Shown piece by piece: positions 56,325 to 64,000 of a stretch of DNA of 64,000 bases. Origin of the DNA: Vibrio agarilyticus (lineage in GTDB: Bacteria > Pseudomonadota > Gammaproteobacteria > Enterobacterales > Vibrionaceae); the NCBI RefSeq assembly GCF_012641465.1, contig NZ_JABAIK010000008.1:147830-211829 (forward strand). The letters run 5' to 3'. The notes under the pieces were generated by a model. That model saw nothing but the letters and a program-made list of their open reading frames with translations, had not been told where the DNA came from and made no database searches. The position numbers and the translations under genes are program-made. Position 1 is the stretch's first letter. Each line of letters starts with the position of its first letter.

Positions 56325-57251
56325 ATGAGCTGGCTTGAAAAGATTTTAGAAAAGAGCAACATCGTCACATCACGTAAGGCATCGATCCCAGAGGGGGTTT
56401 GGACAAAATGCACTTCATGTGAACAAGTCTTGTATCACGCTGAGCTTGAGCGCAACCTCGAGGTGTGTCCAAAGTGTAATCACCATATGCGCATGAAGGC
56501 TCGCCGTCGCCTTGAAACATTTTTGGATCAGGGAGAGCGGGTTGAATTAGGCACAGAGCTTGAGCCGCAAGATAAACTTAAGTTCAAAGATTCAAAGCGT
56601 TATAAAGAGCGTATTGCGGCTGCGCAAAAAGCCAGCGGCGAGAAAGATGCGCTAGTGGCGATGAAAGGCGAGCTTTTAGGCATGCCAATTGTGGCTTGTG
56701 CGTTTGAATTTGCCTTCATGGGCGGCTCGATGGGCTCTGTGGTAGGAGCGCGTTTTGTTCGCGCGGTGGAAGCGGCGATTGAACATAATTGCGCCTTGGT
56801 CTGCTTCTCTGCCAGTGGCGGCGCTCGAATGCAAGAAGCCCTGATGTCGTTGATGCAAATGGCAAAAACCAGCGCTGCATTGGAACGTTTGTCGGAAAAA
56901 GGATTGCCATACATTTCAGTGATGACCGATCCAACCATGGGTGGTGTGTCGGCAAGTCTTGCCATGTTGGGTGATATCAACATTGGTGAGCCTAAAGCAT
57001 TGATTGGCTTTGCTGGCCGCCGCGTGATTGAACAAACAGTGCGCGAAGATTTACCAGAAGGATTCCAACGCAGCGAGTTTTTGTTGGAACATGGTGCCAT
57101 TGATATGATTGTGGACCGCCGTGAGATGCGTCAGCGTGTTGGTGGCCTGGTGGCGAAATTAACTAACCACACATCACCTCTAGTGGTATCGGTTAACGAT
57201 TCTCCAAGTGAAGCGCCATATTCAGTACCCGAAGTGAGCGAAAAAGAGTAA
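56325..57251 (+). CDS. accD: Acetyl-CoA carboxylase carboxyltransferase subunit beta AccD
   Basis: AccD with AccA transfers the carboxyl group to acetyl-CoA. The 308-residue protein has a zinc ribbon with C29, C32, C48 and C51, then the carboxyltransferase core with [19 protein letters not shown] and [15 protein letters not shown]. It is followed by folC, the usual order. Confidence 0.98.
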   Translation: MSWLEKILEKSNIVTSRKASIPEGVWTKCTSCEQVLYHAELERNLEVCPKCNHHMRMKARRRLETFLDQGERVELGTELEPQDKLKFKDSKRYKERIAAAQKASGEKDALVAMKGELLGMPIVACAFEFAFMGGSMGSVVGARFVRAVEAAIEHNCALVCFSASGGARMQEALMSLMQMAKTSAALERLSEKGLPYISVMTDPTMGGVSASLAMLGDINIGEPKALIGFAGRRVIEQTVREDLPEGFQRSEFLLEHGAIDMIVDRREMRQRVGGLVAKLTNHTSPLVVSVNDSPSEAPYSVPEVSEKE

Positions 57252-57295
57252 AGTAATCACTAACAAATGACCGAGCGATTCATGGTTTAAGTTAG

Positions 57296-58561
57296 ATGAG
57301 CCAAAATGTTATACCACAAGCCACATCCCCACTCGCGATGTGGCTTGATTATTTAGCGAGTATTCACACCTCTGCAATCGACCTTGGCCTAGAACGGGTG
57401 CAAGCTGTCGCGCAAAATGCCAATCTCTGCAAACCGGCCCCGACCGTGATAACCGTCGCTGGAACCAATGGTAAAGGGTCTACCTGTGCGCTTATGGAAG
57501 CGATTTTGCTTAATGCGGGCTATCGTGTTGGCGTTTACAGCTCTCCGCATTTAATTCGCTATAACGAACGCGTGCGCATTAATGGCCAAGACGCGAGCGA
57601 TGAACAACATGTCCAGTCCTTTGATTTTGTTGAACAAGCCCGGGGGGATATCAGTTTAAGTTTTTTTGAGTTTGGCACCTTGGCGGCGTTGCGTCTGTTT
57701 CAGACCGAGGCGGTGGATGTGGTGTTATTGGAAGTCGGGCTCGGCGGCCGACTGGATGCCACTAACGTGGTTGAGCACGATGTGTCGATCATTACCAGCC
57801 TTGCCATTGACCATGTTGACTGGCTTGGTGATGATATTAATGTGATTGGCTTTGAGAAAGCGGGGATCTTCCGTGGCAATAAGCCTGCAATATGCGGTCA
57901 GCCCAACCCGCCAGCTACTGTCGCAGCTCATGCGGATGATATTCAAGCCAAGCTGTATCAAGTTGGGATTCAATTTCAGTATCACAAAACCGCAAATGAC
58001 ACCTGGCAATGGCAAAGTGGCGCGTATCATCTTGATGATCTCCCGCTGCCCAATTTGCCGTTACCCAATGCCGCGACAGCGTTAATGGCGCTAGGTACGA
58101 GTGGCCTTGAGATCAGCGATGAAGATATTGTCGCCGGTTTGAAAAATGCAACGCTTGCAGGACGAATGCAAGTGCTTCAAACCAAGCCTTTAGTCTTGCT
58201 CGATGTGGCGCACAATCCTCATTCAGCGGCTTATCTCGCCCAACAAATGCAGCATCGTTATCGCGAAAAGCACACCCATGTGGTGGTCGCAATGCTGCAC
58301 GATAAAGATATTGCCGCGACGCTTGCGGAACTGACGCCGATTGCCACCGCTTGGTATCCTGCCTCTCTAACGGGGCCGCGAGCGGCAAGTTATGATGAAC
58401 TGTTAGCGCATTTACCTTGCGAGACGCGCGGCTTTGCAACACCCGTGGCGGCGTATCAGCACGCACTTAACAGCGCTAGTGAAGACGATATTATTTTGGT
58501 AGTCGGGTCATTTCATACCGTCGGTGAGGTACTCGAACATCAGCAAAGCAAGGAGTCTTAA
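57296..58561 (+). CDS. folC: Folylpolyglutamate / dihydrofolate synthase FolC
   Basis: FolC adds glutamate to dihydropteroate and folates. The 421-residue Mur-ligase-type protein has the P-loop VAGTNGKGSTCALM, YSSPHLIRYNERVRING and the VLLEVGLGGRLDATNVV motif. Its stop overlaps the dedD start by one base. Confidence 0.96.
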   Translation: MSQNVIPQATSPLAMWLDYLASIHTSAIDLGLERVQAVAQNANLCKPAPTVITVAGTNGKGSTCALMEAILLNAGYRVGVYSSPHLIRYNERVRINGQDASDEQHVQSFDFVEQARGDISLSFFEFGTLAALRLFQTEAVDVVLLEVGLGGRLDATNVVEHDVSIITSLAIDHVDWLGDDINVIGFEKAGIFRGNKPAICGQPNPPATVAAHADDIQAKLYQVGIQFQYHKTANDTWQWQSGAYHLDDLPLPNLPLPNAATALMALGTSGLEISDEDIVAGLKNATLAGRMQVLQTKPLVLLDVAHNPHSAAYLAQQMQHRYREKHTHVVVAMLHDKDIAATLAELTPIATAWYPASLTGPRAASYDELLAHLPCETRGFATPVAAYQHALNSASEDDIILVVGSFHTVGEVLEHQQSKES

Positions 58562-59139
58562 TGGCCAGCCAATTTCAAAACCGACTTGTCGGCACCATTA
58601 TTCTCGTCACCCTTGGCGTGATTGTGTTGCCAGATTTACTTGATGGGGAAAAGCAGCATTACACCGAAGAGTTCGCCGCGATTCCTATCAAGCCGGCGCT
58701 CAGTGACGAGATGGAAACCTACCAAATTCAAGCGCCGATCAGTTCGAATGTGGCATTACCTGACTCCCCCGTAGTGATGGAAACGCCAGATGACCAACAA
58801 GTGACTCAAGCGCAAGTGGCCCAAGCCAATAAAGAGCCAGATTCGATAGACGACAATGTCACGACAAAAGTGGTACCTGTGATTGAAAAGAACGACTTTC
58901 AAGACAGTGGCTGGATCATTCAATTGATGGCGCTTAAAAACGCAGAGAACGCTGAAAAAGTGGTCAACGAACTGCGTGAGCAGGGGTATCAAGCGCACAC
59001 CAAGAAAGAGCGTAGCTTTACGCGGGTTATCGTTGGACCCGATGTATCCAAAAGCAAACTGGAACGTCAGATCAAGGAATTGGAAAAAATTACCGGTTCA
59101 AAAGGTCAATTGCTTAAATTTAAACCACTAAACCCTTAG
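58561..59139 (+). CDS. dedD: SPOR-domain cell division protein DedD
   Basis: DedD binds denuded septal peptidoglycan and aids constriction. The 192-residue protein has an N-terminal membrane helix (about residues 8-25), a linker and a C-terminal SPOR domain (about 115-190; GWIIQLMALKNAENAEKVV, TRVIVGPDVSKSKLERQI). It follows folC and precedes cvpA, a conserved order. Confidence 0.93.
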   Translation: MASQFQNRLVGTIILVTLGVIVLPDLLDGEKQHYTEEFAAIPIKPALSDEMETYQIQAPISSNVALPDSPVVMETPDDQQVTQAQVAQANKEPDSIDDNVTTKVVPVIEKNDFQDSGWIIQLMALKNAENAEKVVNELREQGYQAHTKKERSFTRVIVGPDVSKSKLERQIKELEKITGSKGQLLKFKPLNP

Positions 59140-59174
59140 GAAAACGTTTGCGTCGCGATTTTTTCTGTTAAAAT
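59138..59174 (+). promoter_or_regulatory. PurR operator and promoter of cvpA-purF
   Basis: AGGAAAACGTTTGCGT (59138-59153) matches the PurR consensus ACGCAAACGTTTGCGT at 14 of 16 positions. A candidate -10 TAAAAT lies at 59169-59174 with an extended TG, and the operator overlaps the -35 region. PurR with hypoxanthine or guanine represses purF in E. coli. The site overlaps the end of dedD. Confidence 0.75.
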
Positions 59175-59200
59175 GCGCGCCAACTTGGAATGAAGAACCA

Positions 59201-59695
59201 ATGAATGTTTTAGATATTGTCATTTTAAGTGTGATCGGGCTCTCGGCTTTGATCAGTTTGATCCGCGGCTTTGTGAAAGAAGCGCTCTCGTTGGTGATTT
59301 GGTTTGGGGCCTTTTTTGTCTCCAGTAACTACTACACTCAGTTAGCTGCCTATTTCACCAATATCGAAGATGAGTTATTTCGTAATGGGGCCGCAATCGC
59401 AGCACTGTTTATCGCCACGCTGATTGTTGGCGCTGTTGTAAACTACACCATCGGCCAATTGGTCCAAAAAACCGGACTTTCTGGCACTGATAGAGTACTC
59501 GGCGTCGTATTTGGCTCGCTAAGAGGCGTTTTAATCGTTTCGGCAATGCTGTTTTTTATGGATGCGTTTACCGCATCCCCAGAATCGGAATGGTGGAAGA
59601 GTTCGCAGTTGGTCCCTGAGTTCAGCCGCATCATCGCGCCTTTCTTTGATCATTTACAAGCAACATCAAGTTTTCTGTCTGGCACGCTTCGGTAG
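59201..59695 (+). CDS. cvpA: Colicin V production protein CvpA
   Basis: CvpA is a conserved inner-membrane protein of four helices encoded before purF. The 164-residue sequence begins MNVLDIVILSVIGLSALISL and has RGFVKEALSLVIWFGAFF. Despite its name it is a general envelope protein; its exact function is not settled. purF starts 33 bases later and is likely in the same operon. Confidence 0.95.
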   Translation: MNVLDIVILSVIGLSALISLIRGFVKEALSLVIWFGAFFVSSNYYTQLAAYFTNIEDELFRNGAAIAALFIATLIVGAVVNYTIGQLVQKTGLSGTDRVLGVVFGSLRGVLIVSAMLFFMDAFTASPESEWWKSSQLVPEFSRIIAPFFDHLQATSSFLSGTLR

Positions 59696-59728
59696 TGCCA
59701 GCCACCGTCGAAAAACGAGGAATAGGAC

Positions 59729-61243
59729 ATGTGTGGTATTGTTGGAATCGTAGGCGTCACGCCCGTTAATCAGTCGATTTATGATGCGCTGACGGTGTTG
59801 CAACATCGCGGCCAAGATGCCGCGGGTATTTGTACCATAGAAAGCAATCGTTTTCGTCTGAGAAAAGCGAACGGTTTGGTGAAAGATGTCTTTGAAGCCA
59901 AGCACATGCAGCGTTTGCAAGGGGAAGTTGGTATTGGTCATGTTCGTTATCCGACGGCAGGCAGCTCAAGTGCCTCTGAAGCGCAGCCATTTTACGTCAA
60001 CTCACCGTTTGGCATCGCACTTGCGCACAATGGTAATCTGACCAACGCCAATGAAGTGCGTCAAAAACTGTTTGAGAAAGATCGTCGTCACATTAATACA
60101 ACGTCTGATTCTGAAGTGCTGCTCAATGTCCTAGCGCATGAAATTGATACCATCAAAGGTAATGTGACCGCTGAAGATGTCTTTCGTGCGGTCACCAATG
60201 TTCATCGTACCGTACGTGGCGCTTACGCCGTCACAGCAATGATTATCGGTCATGGCATGGTGGCTTTTCGTGATCCGCATGGTATTCGTCCTTTGTGCCT
60301 TGGTAAGCGCGTAGAGCAGGGTAACACTGAATATATGGTCGCTTCTGAATCGGTTGCACTCGATGCGGTGGGTTTTGACTTCGTGCGCGACGTGGCGCCT
60401 GGTGAGGCGATTTATGTCACGTTTGACGGTGAACTTTTCACCCACCAATGCGCTGATAATCCTAAGCTGAATCCTTGTATTTTCGAATTTGTTTATTTTG
60501 CTCGTCCAGACTCGTTTATCGATAAGATTTCCGTGTACAGCGCGCGCATTGAAATGGGCAAGCGTTTAGGTGAGCGCATTAAAGAGGAATATGCGGATCT
60601 GGATATTGATGTTGTCATTCCAATCCCTGAAACGTCATGCGACATTGCGCTGGAGATCGCGCAAGCCATTGATAAGCCGTATCGCCAAGGGTTTGTCAAG
60701 AATCGCTATGTCGGGCGTACTTTCATCATGCCAGGTCAGCAGCAACGCCGTAAGTCGGTGCGTCGTAAGCTGAACGCAATTCGTTCTGAGTTTAAAGGCA
60801 AAAATGTGTTATTGGTCGATGACTCTATCGTTCGTGGTACCACATCAGAGCAGATCATTGAAATGGCACGTGACTCAGGTGCGCGTAAGGTGTATTTGGT
60901 CTCTGCCGCGCCTGAAGTGCGTTTCCCTAACGTGTATGGCATTGATATGCCAAGCGCAAATGAGCTTATTGCACATGGGCGCGATAACGAGACGATTTGC
61001 CGCCAAATTGGCGCTGATGCGCTTATTTTCCAAACATTGGATGACTTGGTTACGGCGGTCGGTTGTGGCAACCCGGATATCGCCCAATTTGATACGTCGG
61101 TATTTAGTGGTGAGTATGTGACTGGTGATATTGATCAGCGTTATCTTGATTTTCTCGAGTCACTGCGCAGCGACGATGCGAAAGTACAACGCGAGATCCA
61201 GCAAGATTTGGCTAATCTTGAGCTTTATAACGAAGAGGCTTAA
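59729..61243 (+). CDS. purF: Amidophosphoribosyltransferase PurF
   Basis: PurF commits PRPP to purine synthesis. The 504-residue protein starts MCGIVGIVG, so the nucleophile Cys is at position 2 without a propeptide. The glutaminase domain has HRGQDAAGI and [12 protein letters not shown]; the C-terminal domain has the PRPP loop [17 protein letters not shown]. It is under the PurR-like site with cvpA. Confidence 0.98.
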   Translation: MCGIVGIVGVTPVNQSIYDALTVLQHRGQDAAGICTIESNRFRLRKANGLVKDVFEAKHMQRLQGEVGIGHVRYPTAGSSSASEAQPFYVNSPFGIALAHNGNLTNANEVRQKLFEKDRRHINTTSDSEVLLNVLAHEIDTIKGNVTAEDVFRAVTNVHRTVRGAYAVTAMIIGHGMVAFRDPHGIRPLCLGKRVEQGNTEYMVASESVALDAVGFDFVRDVAPGEAIYVTFDGELFTHQCADNPKLNPCIFEFVYFARPDSFIDKISVYSARIEMGKRLGERIKEEYADLDIDVVIPIPETSCDIALEIAQAIDKPYRQGFVKNRYVGRTFIMPGQQQRRKSVRRKLNAIRSEFKGKNVLLVDDSIVRGTTSEQIIEMARDSGARKVYLVSAAPEVRFPNVYGIDMPSANELIAHGRDNETICRQIGADALIFQTLDDLVTAVGCGNPDIAQFDTSVFSGEYVTGDIDQRYLDFLESLRSDDAKVQREIQQDLANLELYNEEA

Positions 61244-61313
61244 GACGAAATTCTTCAGACGTTTTCTGTGAGGCATGTGTTGCGTTAGCCCCATAGCGGG
61301 AACGTTAGTGAGA

Positions 61314-61345
61314 TAAAAAACCAGCTTTGTCAGCTGGTTTTTTAT
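61314..61345. terminator. Terminator between purF and the LysR gene
   Basis: AAAAAACCAGCT and AGCTGGTTTTTT form a long stem with a short loop and T-runs on both strands. It lies between convergent purF and the LysR regulator gene. Confidence 0.93.
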
Positions 61346-61355
61346 CTTGTGACGG

Positions 61356-62234
61356 CTAGCCGTTGAGATTATGACCAATAATGTGGTCGATGAATAAGCG
61401 CACTTTTTCAGGCAAATGATCTTTATGGTTGTACAACATATAGATGTCGCGCGGGTTGGCGCTCCAGTCCGGTAAAATTCGAACTAAACTGCCATCTTCG
61501 ATGTACTCTTTAATCATCACATCGGGCATTAAAGTGATACCAAGACCTTCTGAGCATGCGCTACGAATAACGTTGAGTGCATTGGCTTGAAAGCGACCTC
61601 GGTCCACATTAACCACCATATCCCCTTCATTATTAAGCAAGGTCCATTTCATGAGTGGGCTGCCTTTAAGTAGTGCGTGTTGGCTCAGCTCTTCGGCATG
61701 GGTTGGGGCCGGATGGAGTTCTAAGTAACGTGGACTGGCAACAAGAATATCCTCTACTTCACCAATTTTACGTGCAATTAGGCTCGAGTCTCGTTGGCGA
61801 CCAACGCGGAAAATAACGTCCCATTCGGTTGGGTCGAGTTTATCCGCATCGCTATCAGTCATGAGATCGATACTAATATCGGGGTATTTCTCCATAAAGC
61901 TGTTAAACAGCGGCATCATCATACGCTTGGTTAGGTTATAGGGCGCGGTGATGCGTAATTTGCCCGAAGCGCCACGGCACTCATCTTGAATCTCTTCAGC
62001 TGTCATGGTGAGACGCTGCAGCAGTGGCGAGCATTCGCTGTAGTAACGTTCCCCAGCTTCAGTAAGTGATAACTTACGTGCATGTCGGTTGAGCAATCTG
62101 AGGTTTACAGAGTCTTCAAGCGCCTGGATTCGGCGAGTGATGGTTGCCACTGGAATCATAGTCTTGCGCGAGGTTGCGGTGTAGCTTCCGTTTTCGACAA
62201 CCAGTCGAAATAGGTTTAAATCATCTAATTTCAT
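61356..62234 (-). CDS. LysR-family transcriptional regulator
   Basis: The 292-residue protein has the N-terminal winged helix-turn-helix (MKLDDLNLFRLVVENGSYTA, ATITRRIQALEDSVNLRLLNR) and a LysR substrate domain. ATG 62234 with GGAAAT upstream is preferred over GTG 62246. It is divergent from the rssB-like gene. The target is unknown; a local target in the 266-base divergent region is usual for the family. Confidence 0.9.
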   Translation of the reverse strand: MKLDDLNLFRLVVENGSYTATSRKTMIPVATITRRIQALEDSVNLRLLNRHARKLSLTEAGERYYSECSPLLQRLTMTAEEIQDECRGASGKLRITAPYNLTKRMMMPLFNSFMEKYPDISIDLMTDSDADKLDPTEWDVIFRVGRQRDSSLIARKIGEVEDILVASPRYLELHPAPTHAEELSQHALLKGSPLMKWTLLNNEGDMVVNVDRGRFQANALNVIRSACSEGLGITLMPDVMIKEYIEDGSLVRILPDWSANPRDIYMLYNHKDHLPEKVRLFIDHIIGHNLNG

Positions 62235-62500
62235 ATTTCCAGACACAGAAATTTACCAATTCGCCCTAATTTATCCCGTAGTGTGAGTGTGAAATTTGCG
62301 TCACGTCAACCTTGTGGCGAGTTTTTGCCGAAGTTGAAACTGTGGGTAAGATCTCATCAAAGGGGGGAATATTTGTCAAAGTTGTCGATTATAGCTAACG
62401 TTATAGATGGACATGAGTAGTGAAATTTGATGAATAAATTATCACTTTGTCTTTATGTATTATAACAATATTTTTTCATTTGAAGCTTGAGAGGTGTTCG

Positions 62501-63607
62501 ATGTTAAAGGCCGACAAGCGAGTTATTGTAGACAGCGTAGGAAGGGCACCTATCCCGACAAAAATTCTCGTGGTTGACGACGATCCGATTTTTCGTCGCG
62601 TGACTGGTGCGTATTTAGAAAAACAAGGATACCGTGTTTATCAGGCAGATAACGGATTAAGCGCACTTGAACAGTTGCGTGCACACGTGCCTGATCTGGT
62701 CCTTTGCGATCTCGCGATGCCGATACTTGATGGCATCGAGTTTGCTGAAGAAGTCAGTATTCAGTATCCGTCCTTACCATTAATTGTGGTGTCTGCGACG
62801 GACGAAATGTCTGATGTTGCGAAAGCGCTGCGTTATGGCATCAAAGATTTCCTTGCCAAACCGATTACTGATTTTCGACATTTGTCAGAGGCGATAGAAT
62901 CGACCCTTCGCGAAACCTTTGACAATAATGCCAATCCACGTGATTTCGCCAGTGAGTGGTTTCGGGTCGATGGGGGCGGTGAAATGCCAGACGAGCAAGA
63001 GCTGCATTGGCATCTTCAATATCTTCAGCAACACCCTAACGCCGCGCGAGATCTTTTGCGCGCTCTCGCACCGGAGCGTGAGAGTCAACTGGGATCCTGG
63101 CAATGTTCATACCGCCTGCTGCAACCAGCCGACATTATGCCGCTAGTGTTCGATTATCGTTGGTTGGCAAGTGGCCAATATCTGTTTTATCTCGTAGATA
63201 GCAACAGTGCAAAAGGGGATGCTGCGGCAACGTCGTTACTGATTCGAGCTCTTTTTGACGACTATGTGCGCCATCTTAGATCGGGGGCTGCCGATTTGCG
63301 AGAGCTACTCGACGTTATTGAAAAGGGGATGCATTGCTCGGAAAGTGCTGGTCAAGTCAATGCGCTGATTGGTGTCGGCGATTTACCAAGAGGCACAATG
63401 GCTATGCTTCCTGCAGGGCTGGATAGTCAATGGAGCGTAGGCGATCAGCGTCAAGTGATCTCAGGGGGGTACGCGTTGGGAGATGGTTGTTTGGATAATC
63501 CAATCTATACAGAGCTTGAGCTGGGCTCAAAAGCCATCTTGTCTCTTTCTGATGTTGGACAAACTAACTTCGCCCTGACAATTCGTCAAACCGAAACGCC
63601 ATCATAA
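62501..63607 (+). CDS. rssB: RssB-like response regulator
   Basis: In E. coli RssB brings sigma-S to ClpXP for degradation. The 368-residue product has an N-terminal receiver domain with D26-D28 (VVDDDP) and phosphoacceptor D70 in CDLAMPILDG, and a C-terminal domain resembling a degenerate PP2C phosphatase (GTMAMLPAGLDSQWSVGD, LSLSDVGQTNF). The start is ATG 62501 with GAGAGG; the frame is open from 62447. No anti-adaptor gene is nearby. The call as RssB rather than another RR-PP2C protein is an inference. Confidence 0.8.
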   Translation: MLKADKRVIVDSVGRAPIPTKILVVDDDPIFRRVTGAYLEKQGYRVYQADNGLSALEQLRAHVPDLVLCDLAMPILDGIEFAEEVSIQYPSLPLIVVSATDEMSDVAKALRYGIKDFLAKPITDFRHLSEAIESTLRETFDNNANPRDFASEWFRVDGGGEMPDEQELHWHLQYLQQHPNAARDLLRALAPERESQLGSWQCSYRLLQPADIMPLVFDYRWLASGQYLFYLVDSNSAKGDAAATSLLIRALFDDYVRHLRSGAADLRELLDVIEKGMHCSESAGQVNALIGVGDLPRGTMAMLPAGLDSQWSVGDQRQVISGGYALGDGCLDNPIYTELELGSKAILSLSDVGQTNFALTIRQTETPS

Positions 63608-63617
63608 CAGACCCTAG

Positions 63618-63643
63618 TAATGCCCTCGTTCACTATAGTGAAT
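63618..63643. other. Inverted repeat after the rssB-like gene
   Basis: CCCTCGTTCACTATAGTGAATGAGGG is nearly a perfect palindrome, with one mismatched pair in the stem. It lies shortly after the stop. It lacks a T-run directly after it, but TCGTGTTTATGTT follows, so it may be a weak terminator. Confidence 0.5.
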
Positions 63644-63755
63644 GAGGGTCGTGTTTATGTTCGCCCAGATCATAATATCCCGCCTGATATCCTTATTTTT
63701 ACTCGGTGTTTGTTTCCCGATCACTAGGCTATGATGTGCGCTCGATAAGACTTGA

Positions 63756-64000
63756 TATATCCAAGTAACCTCAAGATGCATGGTTCAGCGAGAATGACTT
63801 GGTTTGTCAGTGAGGCGAGGATTTGAAGATTGAGTGGCTCTCAATCGAAAATCGTCAACAAAGCTGATGAGCCAAGGCAGCTCGCCCTTTGGGAGCCAAT
63901 CACTGAACCGCTTTTTGTTGTAACGAAAGTGCGTTAAACAACTTGAAAATAGGCTCGCTATTTCGCTGCGTTGTTTGCCTTGCTCTCAGCTCAGTGAGCC
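63756..64000 (-). mobile_element. Second copy of the family A element, cut by the window edge
   Basis: From TATATCCAAGTAACCTCAAG to the window end, the sequence follows the reverse complement of the 268-bp element at 18716 closely, except for a short middle stretch near 63911-63931. The last 25-30 bases with the second terminal repeat lie outside. The copy allows direct comparison of conserved and variable parts. Confidence 0.85.

Noticed and set aside
1-64000. CRISPR arrays, tRNA or rRNA genes, prophage or plasmid modules
   Set aside because: No regularly spaced direct repeats, no tRNA cloverleaf, no rRNA segment and no phage or conjugation genes were recognised. The dispersed repeats are ERIC-like and MITE-like, not CRISPR.

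Overview
The window is a chromosomal segment from a gammaproteobacterium of the Vibrionaceae. The evidence is a single large polar-flagellum and chemotaxis operon with flhF, flhG, parC and parP built in, a HubP/FimV polar landmark, a tandem fadL pair beside fadI-fadJ, and abundant ERIC-like intergenic repeats. I cannot fix the genus from sequence alone. Almost every gene is a recognisable core gene, so most of the novelty lies in intergenic DNA.

Layout. (1) 1-18234, plus strand: tail of fliL, then fliM-fliN-fliO-fliP-fliQ-fliR-flhB (motor switch and type III export gate), a gap with an ERIC-like repeat, then flhA-flhF-flhG-fliA-cheY-cheZ-cheA-cheB-parC-parP-cheW and a DUF2802 gene, closed by a strong terminator. 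(2) 18235-19179: a gene-free 0.9 kb stretch with a complete 268-bp element bounded by inverted repeats, joined directly to an ERIC-like element. (3) 19180-26161: the cytochrome c maturation operon ccmABCDEFGHI. (4) 26162-36301: mlaA, two fadL-type outer-membrane proteins, an ECF sigma factor with a DUF3379 putative anti-sigma factor, then fadI-fadJ. This is a lipid uptake and beta-oxidation neighbourhood. Between the sigma factor and fadI lies a strong candidate small RNA with an FNR-type promoter, followed by a FadR-like operator in front of fadI. (5) 36330-46591: an M16 peptidase, sixA, an AT-rich RDD-family membrane protein gene, smrB, prmB, aroC, epmC, yfcL, mnmC. (6) 46736-55079: fabB with a structured 3' UTR (position of the Vibrio sRNA FarS), pdxB, asd, and the giant acidic polar landmark hubP/fimV. 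(7) 55165-61243: truA, accD, folC, dedD, cvpA, purF, with a PurR-like operator before cvpA. (8) 61356-64000: a LysR regulator, an RssB-like response regulator, and a second terminal-inverted-repeat element cut by the window edge.

Functional themes. The flagellar operon builds the export apparatus and motor switch, sets flagellar number and pole (FlhF/FlhG), and encodes a chemotaxis array whose polar placement depends on ParC/ParP and on HubP, which lies 33 kb away in the same window. The lipid theme is also repeated: FadL import, FadI/FadJ oxidation, FabB and AccD synthesis, MlaA lipid trafficking, FadR-like sites at fadI and possibly fabB, and the fabB 3' UTR RNA. The most interesting unannotated object is the candidate FNR-controlled small RNA at about 32418-32581. 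Next are the compound repeats formed by ERIC-like and inverted-repeat elements.
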